From Bacteroidales bacterium (GTDB lineage Bacteria > Bacteroidota > Bacteroidia > Bacteroidales > CG2-30-32-10), in NCBI GenBank assembly GCA_035353855.1, contig DAOQAK010000004.1, positions 51,634-115,633 of the forward strand: 64,000 bases of DNA, in the 5' to 3' direction. The notes beneath the pieces are model-generated. The model was not told where the DNA came from. It saw nothing but the letters and a program-made list of their open reading frames with translations, and did no database searches. The position numbers and the translations under genes are program-made. Below are positions 17,919-26,447 of the stretch, one piece after another (within the stretch, counting starts at the first letter, position 1; every line of letters begins with the position of its first letter).

Positions 17919-19943
17919 ATGCAAAAGAACAAAATTAAAAAACCTATTAAACAACAAAGAAAACAGACAGATGTAAAAGCAAAAATAGTTTTTCCTGTCA
18001 ACAAAAATATTTTCTTTTATTCCACCCTTGCGTTATCGTTCTTAATTACTTTTATACTTTATATATTAACATTAGCCCCAAATATTTCTTTTGAAGACAG
18101 CGGCGAACTAGTAACTGCGGCTTATACTCTTGGCGTTCCGCATGAACCGGGTTACCCATTATTTACAATTTTCGGAAAAATATTTTCACTTATCATTCCT
18201 TTTGGAAGCATTGCTTACCGCGTTAACTTAGCCTCAGCATTTTTTACTTCACTTGCTGCTTTGCTTATTTCGTGGGCAACTGTATTAATTATTGAAGACA
18301 CATTTATCACTTCGAATTTCTGGAAAAAGAATAACGAAAAACTTTTAAACATCCTTAAATATTCTATTGCATTTAGCAGCGGTTTATTCTTTGGTTTAAG
18401 TTTTGAAACATGGGAACAAGCCGTGATGACTGAAGTATACGGGATCAACAGTTGCTTTACTGCGTTATTTATTTTGCTTGCATTAATTTGGAAAAGACAG
18501 GAAACTCAGGAAGAAAGAAAAAAATATTTATACATAATAAGCTTTGTGATTGCCCTTGCATTTACCAATCATACCACATCCTTAATGCTTATTCCAATAT
18601 TCGGAGTATTTCTTTTAGCTGTTGATTATAAAATAATTTTAAACATTAAGACCGTTGCAAAGACAATATTATTCTTCATCTTAGGGCTTACTCCATTTCT
18701 TTACCTTCCGATTGCAGCATCACAGAATCCTCCGATGAACTGGGGAAATCCAGGCAACATCACCAATTTTTTTCGTGTTATTTACCGTCACCAATATAAT
18801 ATTGACAGTCCACACACTACGGAAAGGTTTACCAGCCAGTTTAAATATTATTTATCCACGCTACTTCCCGAACAATGGTACCTGCTATTTATCATCTTTG
18901 CAATAATAGGGATATTCATTATTTACAAGCATAACAAAAAATATTTCTTTTTCGCAATCATGTTTTTATTGTTAAGTATGCCTGTTACAACTTATTTTAC
19001 AAACTTCGATATTTCATCTAACAAGCTTGTAAACATTGAGAATGGAGCTTTAGTATCGGTATTTTATATTCCTTCGTATATGTTCCTTTCGATATTGACA
19101 GGAATAGGATTTTTCTATTTGATTTCCATAATCAAAACCTCACCAAAAATTCTTTATGCCATTGGATGCCTATGCATAATAATGGCTTTCAGCAATACAT
19201 TTAAAAATTATAAAAAAACGGATATGAGTCAATACTATTATCCGCAGAAATATGTTGAAAATGTTTTTAAAGTTGCCACGCCAAATTCAATAGTAATAGG
19301 CGACTGGGATCCATTTTGTTTTCCGTATTTTTATTTTCAATATGTAGAAAATAAAAGAAAAGATATTGTTGCATTAGATATTATGCTGTTGAAAAGAAGC
19401 TGGTATATTGAAATGCTAAAACATAATCATCCTGATTTTATAAAGCGTTCGCAAACTGAAGTCGATAATTTTTTAAAAGCTGTTGAACCTTTTGAAAACG
19501 GCGAACAATATGATGGAAACGTGATCCAATCATGCTACGAAAATATGATTTATTCGTTCATTGATAAAAATCTTGCCAACAAAGAAGATGTTTATATTAC
19601 ATTCTTAAATAATAATGAAGCCATAAAATTACTTAACAAATATCAGCGTGAATCGATCCTGGCAGCTTATAAAATTCCAAGAGATACAACCTTGTCTCAA
19701 ATAAATTTTGATGAAGCGGATTATGATATTTTCATAAATGATAAAAACCCAGATGACAGAATGGTTAAGCGTTTCAAAGAATATTACGGCGGCACATTCG
19801 CCACAAGAGGATTGCTTTATGAAAGTTTAAAAAACAAAACCGAATCTTTGAAGTATTATAATTTATCCCTTCAATTTTTCAAGAATAATAAATCATTACA
19901 AAATACCATTAACCAAAGAATACAAGCATTGAAATCGAATTAA
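17919..19943 (+). CDS. DUF2723 multi-spanning membrane protein, glycosyltransferase-like
   Basis: 674 residues with about ten to twelve transmembrane segments between residues 30 and 430 and a soluble C-terminal part with a TPR-like end (ATRGLLYESLKNKTESLKYYN). The first loop reads FEDSGELVTAAYTLGVPHEPGYPLF, the DUF2723 hallmark. The acidic loop after the first membrane helix resembles lipid-dependent GT-C glycosyltransferases (protein O-mannosyltransferase-like), so transfer of a sugar onto exported protein or envelope glycan is likely. This is family-level inference; sugar and acceptor are unknown. Confidence 0.85.
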   Translation: MQKNKIKKPIKQQRKQTDVKAKIVFPVNKNIFFYSTLALSFLITFILYILTLAPNISFEDSGELVTAAYTLGVPHEPGYPLFTIFGKIFSLIIPFGSIAYRVNLASAFFTSLAALLISWATVLIIEDTFITSNFWKKNNEKLLNILKYSIAFSSGLFFGLSFETWEQAVMTEVYGINSCFTALFILLALIWKRQETQEERKKYLYIISFVIALAFTNHTTSLMLIPIFGVFLLAVDYKIILNIKTVAKTILFFILGLTPFLYLPIAASQNPPMNWGNPGNITNFFRVIYRHQYNIDSPHTTERFTSQFKYYLSTLLPEQWYLLFIIFAIIGIFIIYKHNKKYFFFAIMFLLLSMPVTTYFTNFDISSNKLVNIENGALVSVFYIPSYMFLSILTGIGFFYLISIIKTSPKILYAIGCLCIIMAFSNTFKNYKKTDMSQYYYPQKYVENVFKVATPNSIVIGDWDPFCFPYFYFQYVENKRKDIVALDIMLLKRSWYIEMLKHNHPDFIKRSQTEVDNFLKAVEPFENGEQYDGNVIQSCYENMIYSFIDKNLANKEDVYITFLNNNEAIKLLNKYQRESILAAYKIPRDTTLSQINFDEADYDIFINDKNPDDRMVKRFKEYYGGTFATRGLLYESLKNKTESLKYYNLSLQFFKNNKSLQNTINQRIQALKSN

Positions 19944-19955
19944 ACTGAAATATTT

Positions 19956-20129
19956 CTATTTTTTTTCATTGCTTTTATTTTTTTTCATTCTGCCGGAATC
20001 TTTTAATGCTTTTGTAAGAATATATTCTATCTGTCCATTCACACTACGGAATTCATCAGCCGCCCACTTCTCAAGTGAAGCAAAAACATCTCCGTCAATT
20101 CTCAATATAAAAGCTTTTTTATCAGCCAT
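19956..20129 (-). CDS. Small Arc-type ribbon-helix-helix protein, 57 aa
   Basis: A short gene lying three bases downstream of the SPFH gene on the same strand. The start ATG is at 20129. Translation begins MADKKAFILRIDGDVFASLE and continues KWAADEFRSVNGQIEYILTKAL, with a lysine-rich tail. A beta strand (KAFILRID) followed by two helices with the S-V-N-G-Q-I-E turn is the Arc/MetJ ribbon-helix-helix plan used for DNA binding as dimers. Coupling to an SPFH gene suggests co-expression; whether it regulates that operon is unknown. The 3' end lies close to the convergent end of the DUF2723 gene. Confidence 0.8.
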   Translation of the reverse strand: MADKKAFILRIDGDVFASLEKWAADEFRSVNGQIEYILTKALKDSGRMKKNKSNEKK

Positions 20130-20132
20130 ATT

Positions 20133-20999
20133 TTATTGGTATAACGACCCTGAATTCAAAACAGGTTGTGCTGCTCTTTCGGAACAAAGAACCACCATCA
20201 GGTTGCTTACCATTGCTGCCTTCTTTTCATCATCAAGATCAATAATCCCTTTTGCTGAAAGTTCCTGCAATGCATTTTGAACCATACCCACAGCGCCTTC
20301 TACAATTTTAAAACGTGCAGCTACAATAGCTGTTGCCTGCTGGCGCTGAAGCATAGCTCCTGCAATTTCTGCTGCGTAAGCCAGGTAATTTATTCGTGCT
20401 TCCATAACATTTATACCGGCAATAGAAAGTCGTTCGTGAAGTTCTCCAACTAAAAAATTATTTATTTCATTTCCTCCCGAACGCAAAGTAATATCAGCAT
20501 CCTGGCTTTCCAGGTTGTCATAACAAAATGTTCCTGCCATTTTTCTTATGGCTGCTTCACTTTGTATTTTTACAAAGTTTTCATAATTATCAACTTCAAA
20601 TGCAGCTTTATAAGTATCCTCTACACGCCATACCAATACTACGCCTATCATAATCGGGTTTCCCATTTTATCATTTACTTTGAGCGGTTGACTGTCGAGA
20701 TTTCGTGCTCTTAATGAAACCTTCTTTTTCAGAAAAAATGGATTCATCCAGCAAAAACCATTTATCTTTATGGTGCCCACATATTTTCCGAATAGTGTTA
20801 AAACTACCGATTCATTAGGGTTAACAGCCCTTAATCCCGACAGGCAAAAAATTCCGATAATTATCAGTACAATGAAAATAGTAATTAAAAATGGATCTTC
20901 TTCTACTGTTGGAATTAGCAATGCGGATAGTAAAAGTACCAATCCGATTAGCAGTCCTAAGTAACCTGATGCAGGTTTATAATCTTTTTCGTTTTTCAT
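20133..20999 (-). CDS. SPFH/band 7 domain membrane protein
   Basis: 288 residues. Two membrane segments near the N-terminus (about 14-31 and 38-57) are followed by an SPFH domain: NPNESVVLTLFGKYVGTIK, MNPFFLKKKVSLRARNLDSQ, GNPIMIGVVLVWRVEDTYKA. The C-terminal helical region carries the stomatin-type ...AEIAGAMLQRQQATAIVAAR. SPFH proteins form ring- or cage-like oligomers in membrane microdomains and often control proteases. It is co-transcribed with the tiny ribbon-helix-helix gene three bases downstream. Confidence 0.9.
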   Translation of the reverse strand: MKNEKDYKPASGYLGLLIGLVLLLSALLIPTVEEDPFLITIFIVLIIIGIFCLSGLRAVNPNESVVLTLFGKYVGTIKINGFCWMNPFFLKKKVSLRARNLDSQPLKVNDKMGNPIMIGVVLVWRVEDTYKAAFEVDNYENFVKIQSEAAIRKMAGTFCYDNLESQDADITLRSGGNEINNFLVGELHERLSIAGINVMEARINYLAYAAEIAGAMLQRQQATAIVAARFKIVEGAVGMVQNALQELSAKGIIDLDDEKKAAMVSNLMVVLCSERAAQPVLNSGSLYQ

Positions 21000-21089
21000 A
21001 ATTTTATTTTTTTATTTGATATCATTTTGATATCGCAATGATATATATAATTTTTTAACCGGCAAAATATTTTTATGTTTTTTTTCAAG

Positions 21090-21097
21090 TAACTTTG
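21090..21097 (+). promoter_or_regulatory. -7 box for the NRAMP transporter gene
   Basis: TAACTTTG, a perfect TAnnTTTG, only 11 bases before the ATG at 21109, implying a very short 5' leader. Confidence 0.5.
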
Positions 21098-21108
21098 CAA
21101 AACTGCAT

Positions 21109-22377
21109 ATGACCAATTTCTTAAAAGACATATTACGCAAAGATCACAGGCGGGAATACGGGATAAAAGAATTTCTTAAATATATTGGGCCCGGCTTACT
21201 CGTAACGGTTGGGTTTATTGACCCCGGTAACTGGGCTTCAAATATTGCTGCCGGTTCTGATTTTGGTTATTCACTTTTATGGATCATTACCTTATCAACT
21301 ATTATCCTTATCATTTTACAGCATAACGTGGCACACTTAGGAATAGCAACAGGTTTATGTTTATCGGAAGCTGCAACCCAATACACTAAAAAATGGATTT
21401 CACACCCCATTCTTTATTCTGCTGTAATGGCAGCAATATCAACAGCATTAGCTGAAATACTTGGCGGTGCAATAGCATTAAAAATGTTATTTCATGTCCC
21501 ATTAAAAATTGGAGCAATACTTATAACAATCCTTGTTGTTTATTTTTTATTTTCCAATTCCTATAAACGAATTGAAAAATGGATTATTGGATTTGTTTCC
21601 ATTATTGGAATATCTTTCGTTTATGAATTGACTTTGGTTGACATTCCATGGCAGGAAGCGGCTTTAAGCTGGATACATCCAACATTTCCAAAAGGTTCAA
21701 TGCTGATAATAATGAGTGTAATTGGCGCTGTTGTTATGCCTCATAATCTCTTCTTACACTCCGAGGTGATTCAAAGCCGACAATGGAACCTGGAAGATGA
21801 AAAAATAATAAAAAAACAATTGGAATACGAATTTGCGGATACACTGTTATCCATGATCATTGGCTGGGCTATTAACAGCGCCATGATATTAATTGCCGCT
21901 TCGGTGTTCTTCGCAAATAAAGTAAATATTACCGAACTTCAGCAGGCAGAAGAAATGATGCATCCTTTACTTGGAAATGCTGCCGCAATTGTATTTGCTA
22001 TTGCTTTACTTTTCGCCGGTGTGGCATCATGTGTAACAGCAGGAATTGCCGGAGGTTCCATATTTGCCGGGTTGTACAGTGAACCATTTAATATTAAAGA
22101 CAGCCATTCCAAACTCGGAATCGCTATTACATTTTTAGTTGCACTATTGCTGATATTCTTTATAGGTAACCCTTTCAAAGGACTTCTGATTTCGCAAATG
22201 ATTTTAAGCATGCAACTCCCGTTCACTATATTCATTCAAATCTACCTGACCTCTTCAAAAAAAGTGATGGGAAAATATGTGAATACTATAAGGACTAAAA
22301 TTATTTTATTGATAATTGCAATAGTTGTCAGCTCACTGAATATTGCTCTGCTTTGTAGTTTTTTCAATACGATTTAA
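21109..22377 (+). CDS. NRAMP-family divalent metal ion transporter
   Basis: 422 residues, about eleven transmembrane helices. Metal-site signatures are present: D38-P-G-N41 in helix 1 (GFIDPGNWAS) and M210-P-H-N213 in helix 6 (VVMPHNLFLHSE). The Met of the MPH motif marks transition-metal selectivity, so proton-coupled Mn2+/Fe2+ uptake is the expected role. The last four bases overlap the end of the convergent rsmA gene. No Fur or MntR operator could be picked out by eye. Confidence 0.92.
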   Translation: MTNFLKDILRKDHRREYGIKEFLKYIGPGLLVTVGFIDPGNWASNIAAGSDFGYSLLWIITLSTIILIILQHNVAHLGIATGLCLSEAATQYTKKWISHPILYSAVMAAISTALAEILGGAIALKMLFHVPLKIGAILITILVVYFLFSNSYKRIEKWIIGFVSIIGISFVYELTLVDIPWQEAALSWIHPTFPKGSMLIIMSVIGAVVMPHNLFLHSEVIQSRQWNLEDEKIIKKQLEYEFADTLLSMIIGWAINSAMILIAASVFFANKVNITELQQAEEMMHPLLGNAAAIVFAIALLFAGVASCVTAGIAGGSIFAGLYSEPFNIKDSHSKLGIAITFLVALLLIFFIGNPFKGLLISQMILSMQLPFTIFIQIYLTSSKKVMGKYVNTIRTKIILLIIAIVVSSLNIALLCSFFNTI

Positions 22378-23138
22378 TAGTTATCGCTAAGTTTCCTGGT
22401 AAGCCAAACAAAATCCTCAACACTTAATCGTTCGGCTCTTTTGGTCCATATAATGTCGGAAGTATCTTTATACCCAAACGATGATAACGCATTGCGTAAT
22501 GTTTTTCGTCGCTGATTAAAGGCGGTTTTCACTACTGATATAAAAAGTTTTTCATCACACTCCAACTCTTTTACATTATTTCTTTTTAGTCGTATAACAG
22601 CTGATTTTACTTTTGGTGGTGGGACAAAAACATTTTCATTCACAGTAAAAAGATATTCGATATCGTACCACGCTTTTAGCAATACACTTAAAATTCCGTA
22701 ATCTTTATTTCCCGGCGCCGATGCTATTCTTACCGCAACTTCTTTCTGAAACATTCCTACAACCTCATCAACATCATCCCTGTTTTCAATAGTTCGGAAT
22801 AGAATTTGGCTTGAAATATTATAAGGAAAATTCCCGATAATGCTAAAATGCCCGTCAAACAAGGTTTTTAAATTATAACGAAGAAAGTCGGCTTGGATAA
22901 CCTTATTATTAATTTCAGGGAAATTATTTTTAAGATAAGTTACCGACTCATTATCGATTTCAATAATTCTTAAATCAATACCAGGAATACTTTTCAGGTA
23001 CTTTGTCAGAACACCAGTTCCGGCGCCTATTTCAAGAACGTTCTTATTTAACGAAAGAGACTCAACTATTTTTTGCGCAATATTCTCATCTTTCAAAAAA
23101 TGCTGACCAAGGTGTTTTTTTGCGCGTACCGGATACAT
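22374..23138 (-). CDS. rsmA: 16S rRNA dimethyladenosine transferase
   Basis: 254 residues. The enzyme dimethylates the two adjacent adenines in helix 45 of 16S rRNA late in 30S assembly. Visible: KKHLGQHFL at the N-terminus, SAM-binding LEIGAGTGVLT (35-45) and the N6-adenine motif N103-F-P-Y106. The C-terminal FNQRRKTLRNAL is also conserved. Length and motifs are typical. Confidence 0.96.
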   Translation of the reverse strand: MYPVRAKKHLGQHFLKDENIAQKIVESLSLNKNVLEIGAGTGVLTKYLKSIPGIDLRIIEIDNESVTYLKNNFPEINNKVIQADFLRYNLKTLFDGHFSIIGNFPYNISSQILFRTIENRDDVDEVVGMFQKEVAVRIASAPGNKDYGILSVLLKAWYDIEYLFTVNENVFVPPPKVKSAVIRLKRNNVKELECDEKLFISVVKTAFNQRRKTLRNALSSFGYKDTSDIIWTKRAERLSVEDFVWLTRKLSDNY

Positions 23139-23181
23139 CTGGATTTATGAATAACAATTTATGATTTGCGAATGTAGTGAT

Positions 23182-24246
23182 TTAAAAATAAATGTATTCA
23201 TATGTATAAGAACTTTCCAGTTTACCTTTTCTGTAATATTTCATACTTGACACAAAATTCGAAGGGCTGAATTCATTTATTCTGCTTGAAGTTTGTTTTC
23301 CCTTGTTATATGTCTTGGTTTCAGTAATATTATCTTTATCGTCAAATGTGCTTACCATTCGGTATGATTCATTGCCTTTCTTATCATATATCGCATATTC
23401 CATTGTTTCGCCGGTATGCTCATTATATTTTCCTTTAAAATGGATAACATTATTTTGATAGTAGGTTGTGTATGCTATAAATTTATTATCCTTATTATAA
23501 ATATATTCGATTTTATAAGGCTTTCCTTTCTCATTGAACTTTTGGAAGGTTACAATTTTATTTCCTTCGCTATCGTAATTTTCTTTTCGGCAAACAGCAG
23601 TAGTATCTTTATGTTTTGTTGCTAATTCTCCTTCTGGCTTGCATTCATAATTCCATGTATACAAAATTTTTTCTTTTGCATTATAAACAATTGATGATTT
23701 CCTTGATTTATCAGGATAATAAGTATACACCCACTTTCTCTTAAATTCCGGGCTTCCATTTTTATAATAACAACTTTCAAGAATTTTTAATGAATCAAAT
23801 TTTGAAGTGATCTTCATTTCAGGTTTTCCATTATTAAAAGCTTCTTCTTCTATAACACAATTATTGTTATCATACTTATAATTGTATTGTAAGTTTTTTT
23901 TCCCGTTTTTACTTTTAACGATATAAGATGTATTTTTATTCGCCTGGGAATATTCATAAATATATTGTTTTAAGAGGTTCCCGTTTTTTTTATAAAAATC
24001 CATTGACGTATAATTCCCGCTATCATTATAATTAACTTTTACCCATAAATATTCCTTATTCCCTTTTTTAATGGTTTCGGAATATCCCTTAAGTTTAGCT
24101 GCAACAACTTTTTTTCTTAAAGGGTTGTTATCAATATAAGTTGGATAACTTTTCCAATTTTTTTTCAAATAAGCATATTCATCTTTTTGAGCATGTACAA
24201 TTATTGCAATGAATAATGCAGCGAAAATGAAAATAGATTTTTTCAT
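23182..24246 (-). CDS. Secreted repeat protein (MORN/YwqK-like), function unknown
   Basis: 354 residues with a signal peptide (FIFAALFIAIIVHAQ). The body repeats short tyrosine-, lysine- and glycine-rich units of the form D-x-x-G-N-x-x-x-Y/F, for example FYKKNGNLLKQYIYEY, YYKNGSPEFKRKW, FNEKGKPYKIEYIY and YYRKGKLESSYTYEY. Such repeats resemble MORN or YD-like beta-hairpin repeats. No enzymatic motif is visible. A similar style of repeat is seen in the secreted protein at 45,699. Confidence 0.75.
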   Translation of the reverse strand: MKKSIFIFAALFIAIIVHAQKDEYAYLKKNWKSYPTYIDNNPLRKKVVAAKLKGYSETIKKGNKEYLWVKVNYNDSGNYTSMDFYKKNGNLLKQYIYEYSQANKNTSYIVKSKNGKKNLQYNYKYDNNNCVIEEEAFNNGKPEMKITSKFDSLKILESCYYKNGSPEFKRKWVYTYYPDKSRKSSIVYNAKEKILYTWNYECKPEGELATKHKDTTAVCRKENYDSEGNKIVTFQKFNEKGKPYKIEYIYNKDNKFIAYTTYYQNNVIHFKGKYNEHTGETMEYAIYDKKGNESYRMVSTFDDKDNITETKTYNKGKQTSSRINEFSPSNFVSSMKYYRKGKLESSYTYEYIYF

Positions 24247-24529
24247 AGTGTATGATTTTAACTTTTATATAACACGAAGATTACAAAAGTATAAACACGA
24301 ACAGGTAACAAAATATTTTATAGTGATGAAAAAATATTTTTCAGTTGGGTAGTTAAAAACTGATATAAATATGATTTGGCTTTCATGAATTTTATATACC
24401 TTAATACTGATATACGCTTACCAGGTACAAACCCAAACCTGCAACTTATACGCTAAAAGCTATCATCTGTCAAATGATGCTTGTGAATTTAAAATTTAAT
24501 ATTTTATTTTACAACTTTAAAAGAAATTA
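24247..24529. other. AT-rich spacer before the IS5 element
   Basis: About 280 bases between the secreted repeat protein and the left target-site copy of the IS. No coding frame, RNA gene or clear hairpin seen. Confidence 0.5.
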
Positions 24530-25446
24530 TTAAGAAACTGTTTTGAATTTTTATTTTAATCTGTTAAGCATAAGTTTTACCATAGCTAATTGGATCATTG
24601 TTTCACTTGTATCTGTAAGATATTCGTAATCTTTGCTTAATCTACGGTAACTTTCAAACCAAGCAAAAGTTCGTTCAACTACCCATCTTTTAGGGATTAC
24701 GGAAAACTTTTTACTGTCATCACTTCGTAGTACAATCTCAAGTATCCATCCCAAAGACCGTTTTACCTTTTCTATTAATTCGCCTCGATAACCTCCGTCA
24801 GCAAATATTTTTATTAAGCGGTTAAACCGACCTTTAAGTCGGTTTATAACCTCCATTGCAGCTTTGCTATCATGGATATTTGCGGCATGTACAAACACGA
24901 CCAACAACAATCCCATTGTGTCTGTAACTATATGTTGTTTTCGTCCTTTTGTGATTTTTCCACCATCAATACCTCTGTCAACGCCTCCGGAACGTGATGT
25001 TTTTACGGAACGACTATCGATACATGCTGCACTTGGAGATTCTTCTCGTCCAGCTTTTTTACAAATAAAATTTCTGAGACATTCGTGTATCTCTTCTATC
25101 AATCCATACGTCTTCCATTGGCGATAGTAATAATATACCGTATTCCATGGAGCAAAATCATTTGGCAGCATACGCCATTGACAGCCGGTTTTAAGTAAAT
25201 AAAACAGGGCATTCATAATATCACGCAAATTATGTTTTCGCTTTCTTTTGTTATTCAAAATATTTTCTATAATTTTCCATTGTGAATCGGTTAAGTTAGG
25301 TGGGTAGTTTTTCATATTATGTGTTTTATTTGACTGATAATCAAAATGATACGATTAATAACCCAATTAACTAACTGATTATATTATAGTTATAAACATT
25401 TTTATTCATATGCATTCTCTTTTTAAATTTCAAAACAGTTTCTTAA
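24530..25446. mobile_element. Complete IS5-family insertion sequence with TTAA target duplication
   Basis: Perfect terminal inverted repeats: the left end reads TTAAGAAACTGTTTTGAA (24530-24547) and its exact reverse complement is at 25429-25446. Taking GAAACTG...CAGTTTC as the tips, the element spans 24534-25442 (909 bp) and is flanked by TTAA on both sides, the expected short target duplication. It carries one intact transposase gene on the minus strand. The right end stops 12 bases before the start codon of the bacteriocin-like precursor gene. Confidence 0.88.
24551..25315 (-). CDS. IS5-family transposase
   Basis: 254 residues, apparently intact. The N-terminal region LTDSQWKIIENIL...CQWRMLPNDFAPWNTVYYYY is the DUF4096-type domain of IS5 transposases. 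The DDE catalytic residues are D100 (ACIDSRSVK), D173 (FADGGY) and E214 (VVERTFAWF). HIVTDTMGLLL is also typical. It cuts and joins the 18-bp inverted-repeat ends that flank it. Confidence 0.93.
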   Translation of the reverse strand: MKNYPPNLTDSQWKIIENILNNKRKRKHNLRDIMNALFYLLKTGCQWRMLPNDFAPWNTVYYYYRQWKTYGLIEEIHECLRNFICKKAGREESPSAACIDSRSVKTSRSGGVDRGIDGGKITKGRKQHIVTDTMGLLLVVFVHAANIHDSKAAMEVINRLKGRFNRLIKIFADGGYRGELIEKVKRSLGWILEIVLRSDDSKKFSVIPKRWVVERTFAWFESYRRLSKDYEYLTDTSETMIQLAMVKLMLNRLK

Positions 25447-25458
25447 ATTTATTAAAAA

Positions 25459-25629
25459 ATGCAAAATTTAAGTTATGAAAAAATGCAAACCATTGAAGGT
25501 GGAACTTTTCTTGGTGGGTTTTGCGCTGGTGTAGCTATCGCATCCTTAGTAGCACCAAATCCTGTTACTGGAGTACTTGGTGTTGGCTGTATTGGCTATG
25601 CTATAGGATCCGAATTTAATTGGTGGTAA
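25459..25629 (+). CDS. Double-glycine-leader bacteriocin-like precursor peptide, 56 aa
   Basis: Begins MQNLSYEKMQTIEGG: a leader with conserved hydrophobic and Glu positions ending in GG (residues 14-15), the site cut by peptidase-containing ABC exporters. The 41-residue core is rich in Gly, Ala and Val with two cysteines (C22 and C44) and a G-x-x-x-G pattern, ending NWW. This fits class IIb bacteriocins of the lactobin A/cerein 7B type. A second in-frame ATG at residue 9 is an alternative start. The gene lies 12 bases after an IS end, so its native promoter has probably been displaced. A terminator follows directly, and ABC genes and an exporter stump lie downstream. Confidence 0.82.
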   Translation: MQNLSYEKMQTIEGGTFLGGFCAGVAIASLVAPNPVTGVLGVGCIGYAIGSEFNWW

Positions 25630-25630
25630 C

Positions 25631-25672
25631 AAAAAAAATCAGGGAGCTTAAATACATAGCTCCCTGATTTTT
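25631..25672 (+). terminator. Terminator/attenuator between the precursor gene and ABC genes
   Basis: Stem AAAATCAGGGAGCT (25635-25648) perfectly pairs with AGCTCCCTGATTTT (25658-25671), nine-base loop, T-run following. It would give more precursor than transporter transcript from one promoter. Confidence 0.88.
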
Positions 25673-25700
25673 TCATATCGTAATTATTAAAAATTAAAGA

Positions 25701-26447
25701 ATGATATTAAAAAATATTTCAAAATCATTTAAAAAGAAAAAAGTACTTGATAGTTTTACAGCAGAATTTAATCTAAATACTTGTAATGTAATTGTTGGGA
25801 AAAATGGCTCAGGGAAAAGCACACTATTTAATATAGTTGCAGATTTAACTGAACCTGACACTGGAGAAATTATTATTAACGATATAAATTATTTTAATAA
25901 AAAAAATATATTTAAAAGTAAATTTGGGTTTTTATTAGATGAGACAGCATTAATAGAAGAATTTTCCGGTTTCGAATTTTTACAGTTTATTTCAAAAATA
26001 AATAAAGTTAAAGAAAATAAGTTAAGTGATAAGATAAAAAGTTTGTTATTGTTTTTATTTGATAAAGAAGAAGAAATTTATAAGAAAATATCTTCTTATT
26101 CTATAGGAATGAAACAAAAAATAGCTATAGCTGCATCAATAATTCACAAACCAGATATTTTAATATTAGATGAACCATTTACAGGGCTTGATATTTTTAC
26201 GGTAAACAAATTAATTGAATTAATAAAAGAATATAAAAAGCAAAGAATTATTATTTTTTCATCACATGACTTAACACATATCGAAAAATTAGCTGATAAA
26301 ATAATTGTTATTGATGAAGGTAAAATATTAATTAATTCAGATTTGCCGGAATTTACGCAGAACGGGTATAAGCTTTTAGAAGAGTCATTATATGAATTAT
26401 TAAAAGAAAAAGAAAATAATTTAAGTAGTGTTAGCTGGTTATTATGA
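25701..26447 (+). CDS. ABC transporter ATP-binding protein of the bacteriocin locus
   Basis: 248 residues. Walker A GKNGSGKST (about 33-41), signature SYSIGMKQKIAIA, Walker B DILILDEP, and H-loop SSHD are complete. The architecture is that of a drug/peptide export or self-immunity ATPase (CcmA/BcrA-like). The last four bases overlap the ATG of the permease, so the two are translated together. Position after the precursor suggests immunity or maturation transport. AT content is higher than in the housekeeping genes around it. Confidence 0.9.
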   Translation: MILKNISKSFKKKKVLDSFTAEFNLNTCNVIVGKNGSGKSTLFNIVADLTEPDTGEIIINDINYFNKKNIFKSKFGFLLDETALIEEFSGFEFLQFISKINKVKENKLSDKIKSLLLFLFDKEEEIYKKISSYSIGMKQKIAIAASIIHKPDILILDEPFTGLDIFTVNKLIELIKEYKKQRIIIFSSHDLTHIEKLADKIIVIDEGKILINSDLPEFTQNGYKLLEESLYELLKEKENNLSSVSWLL

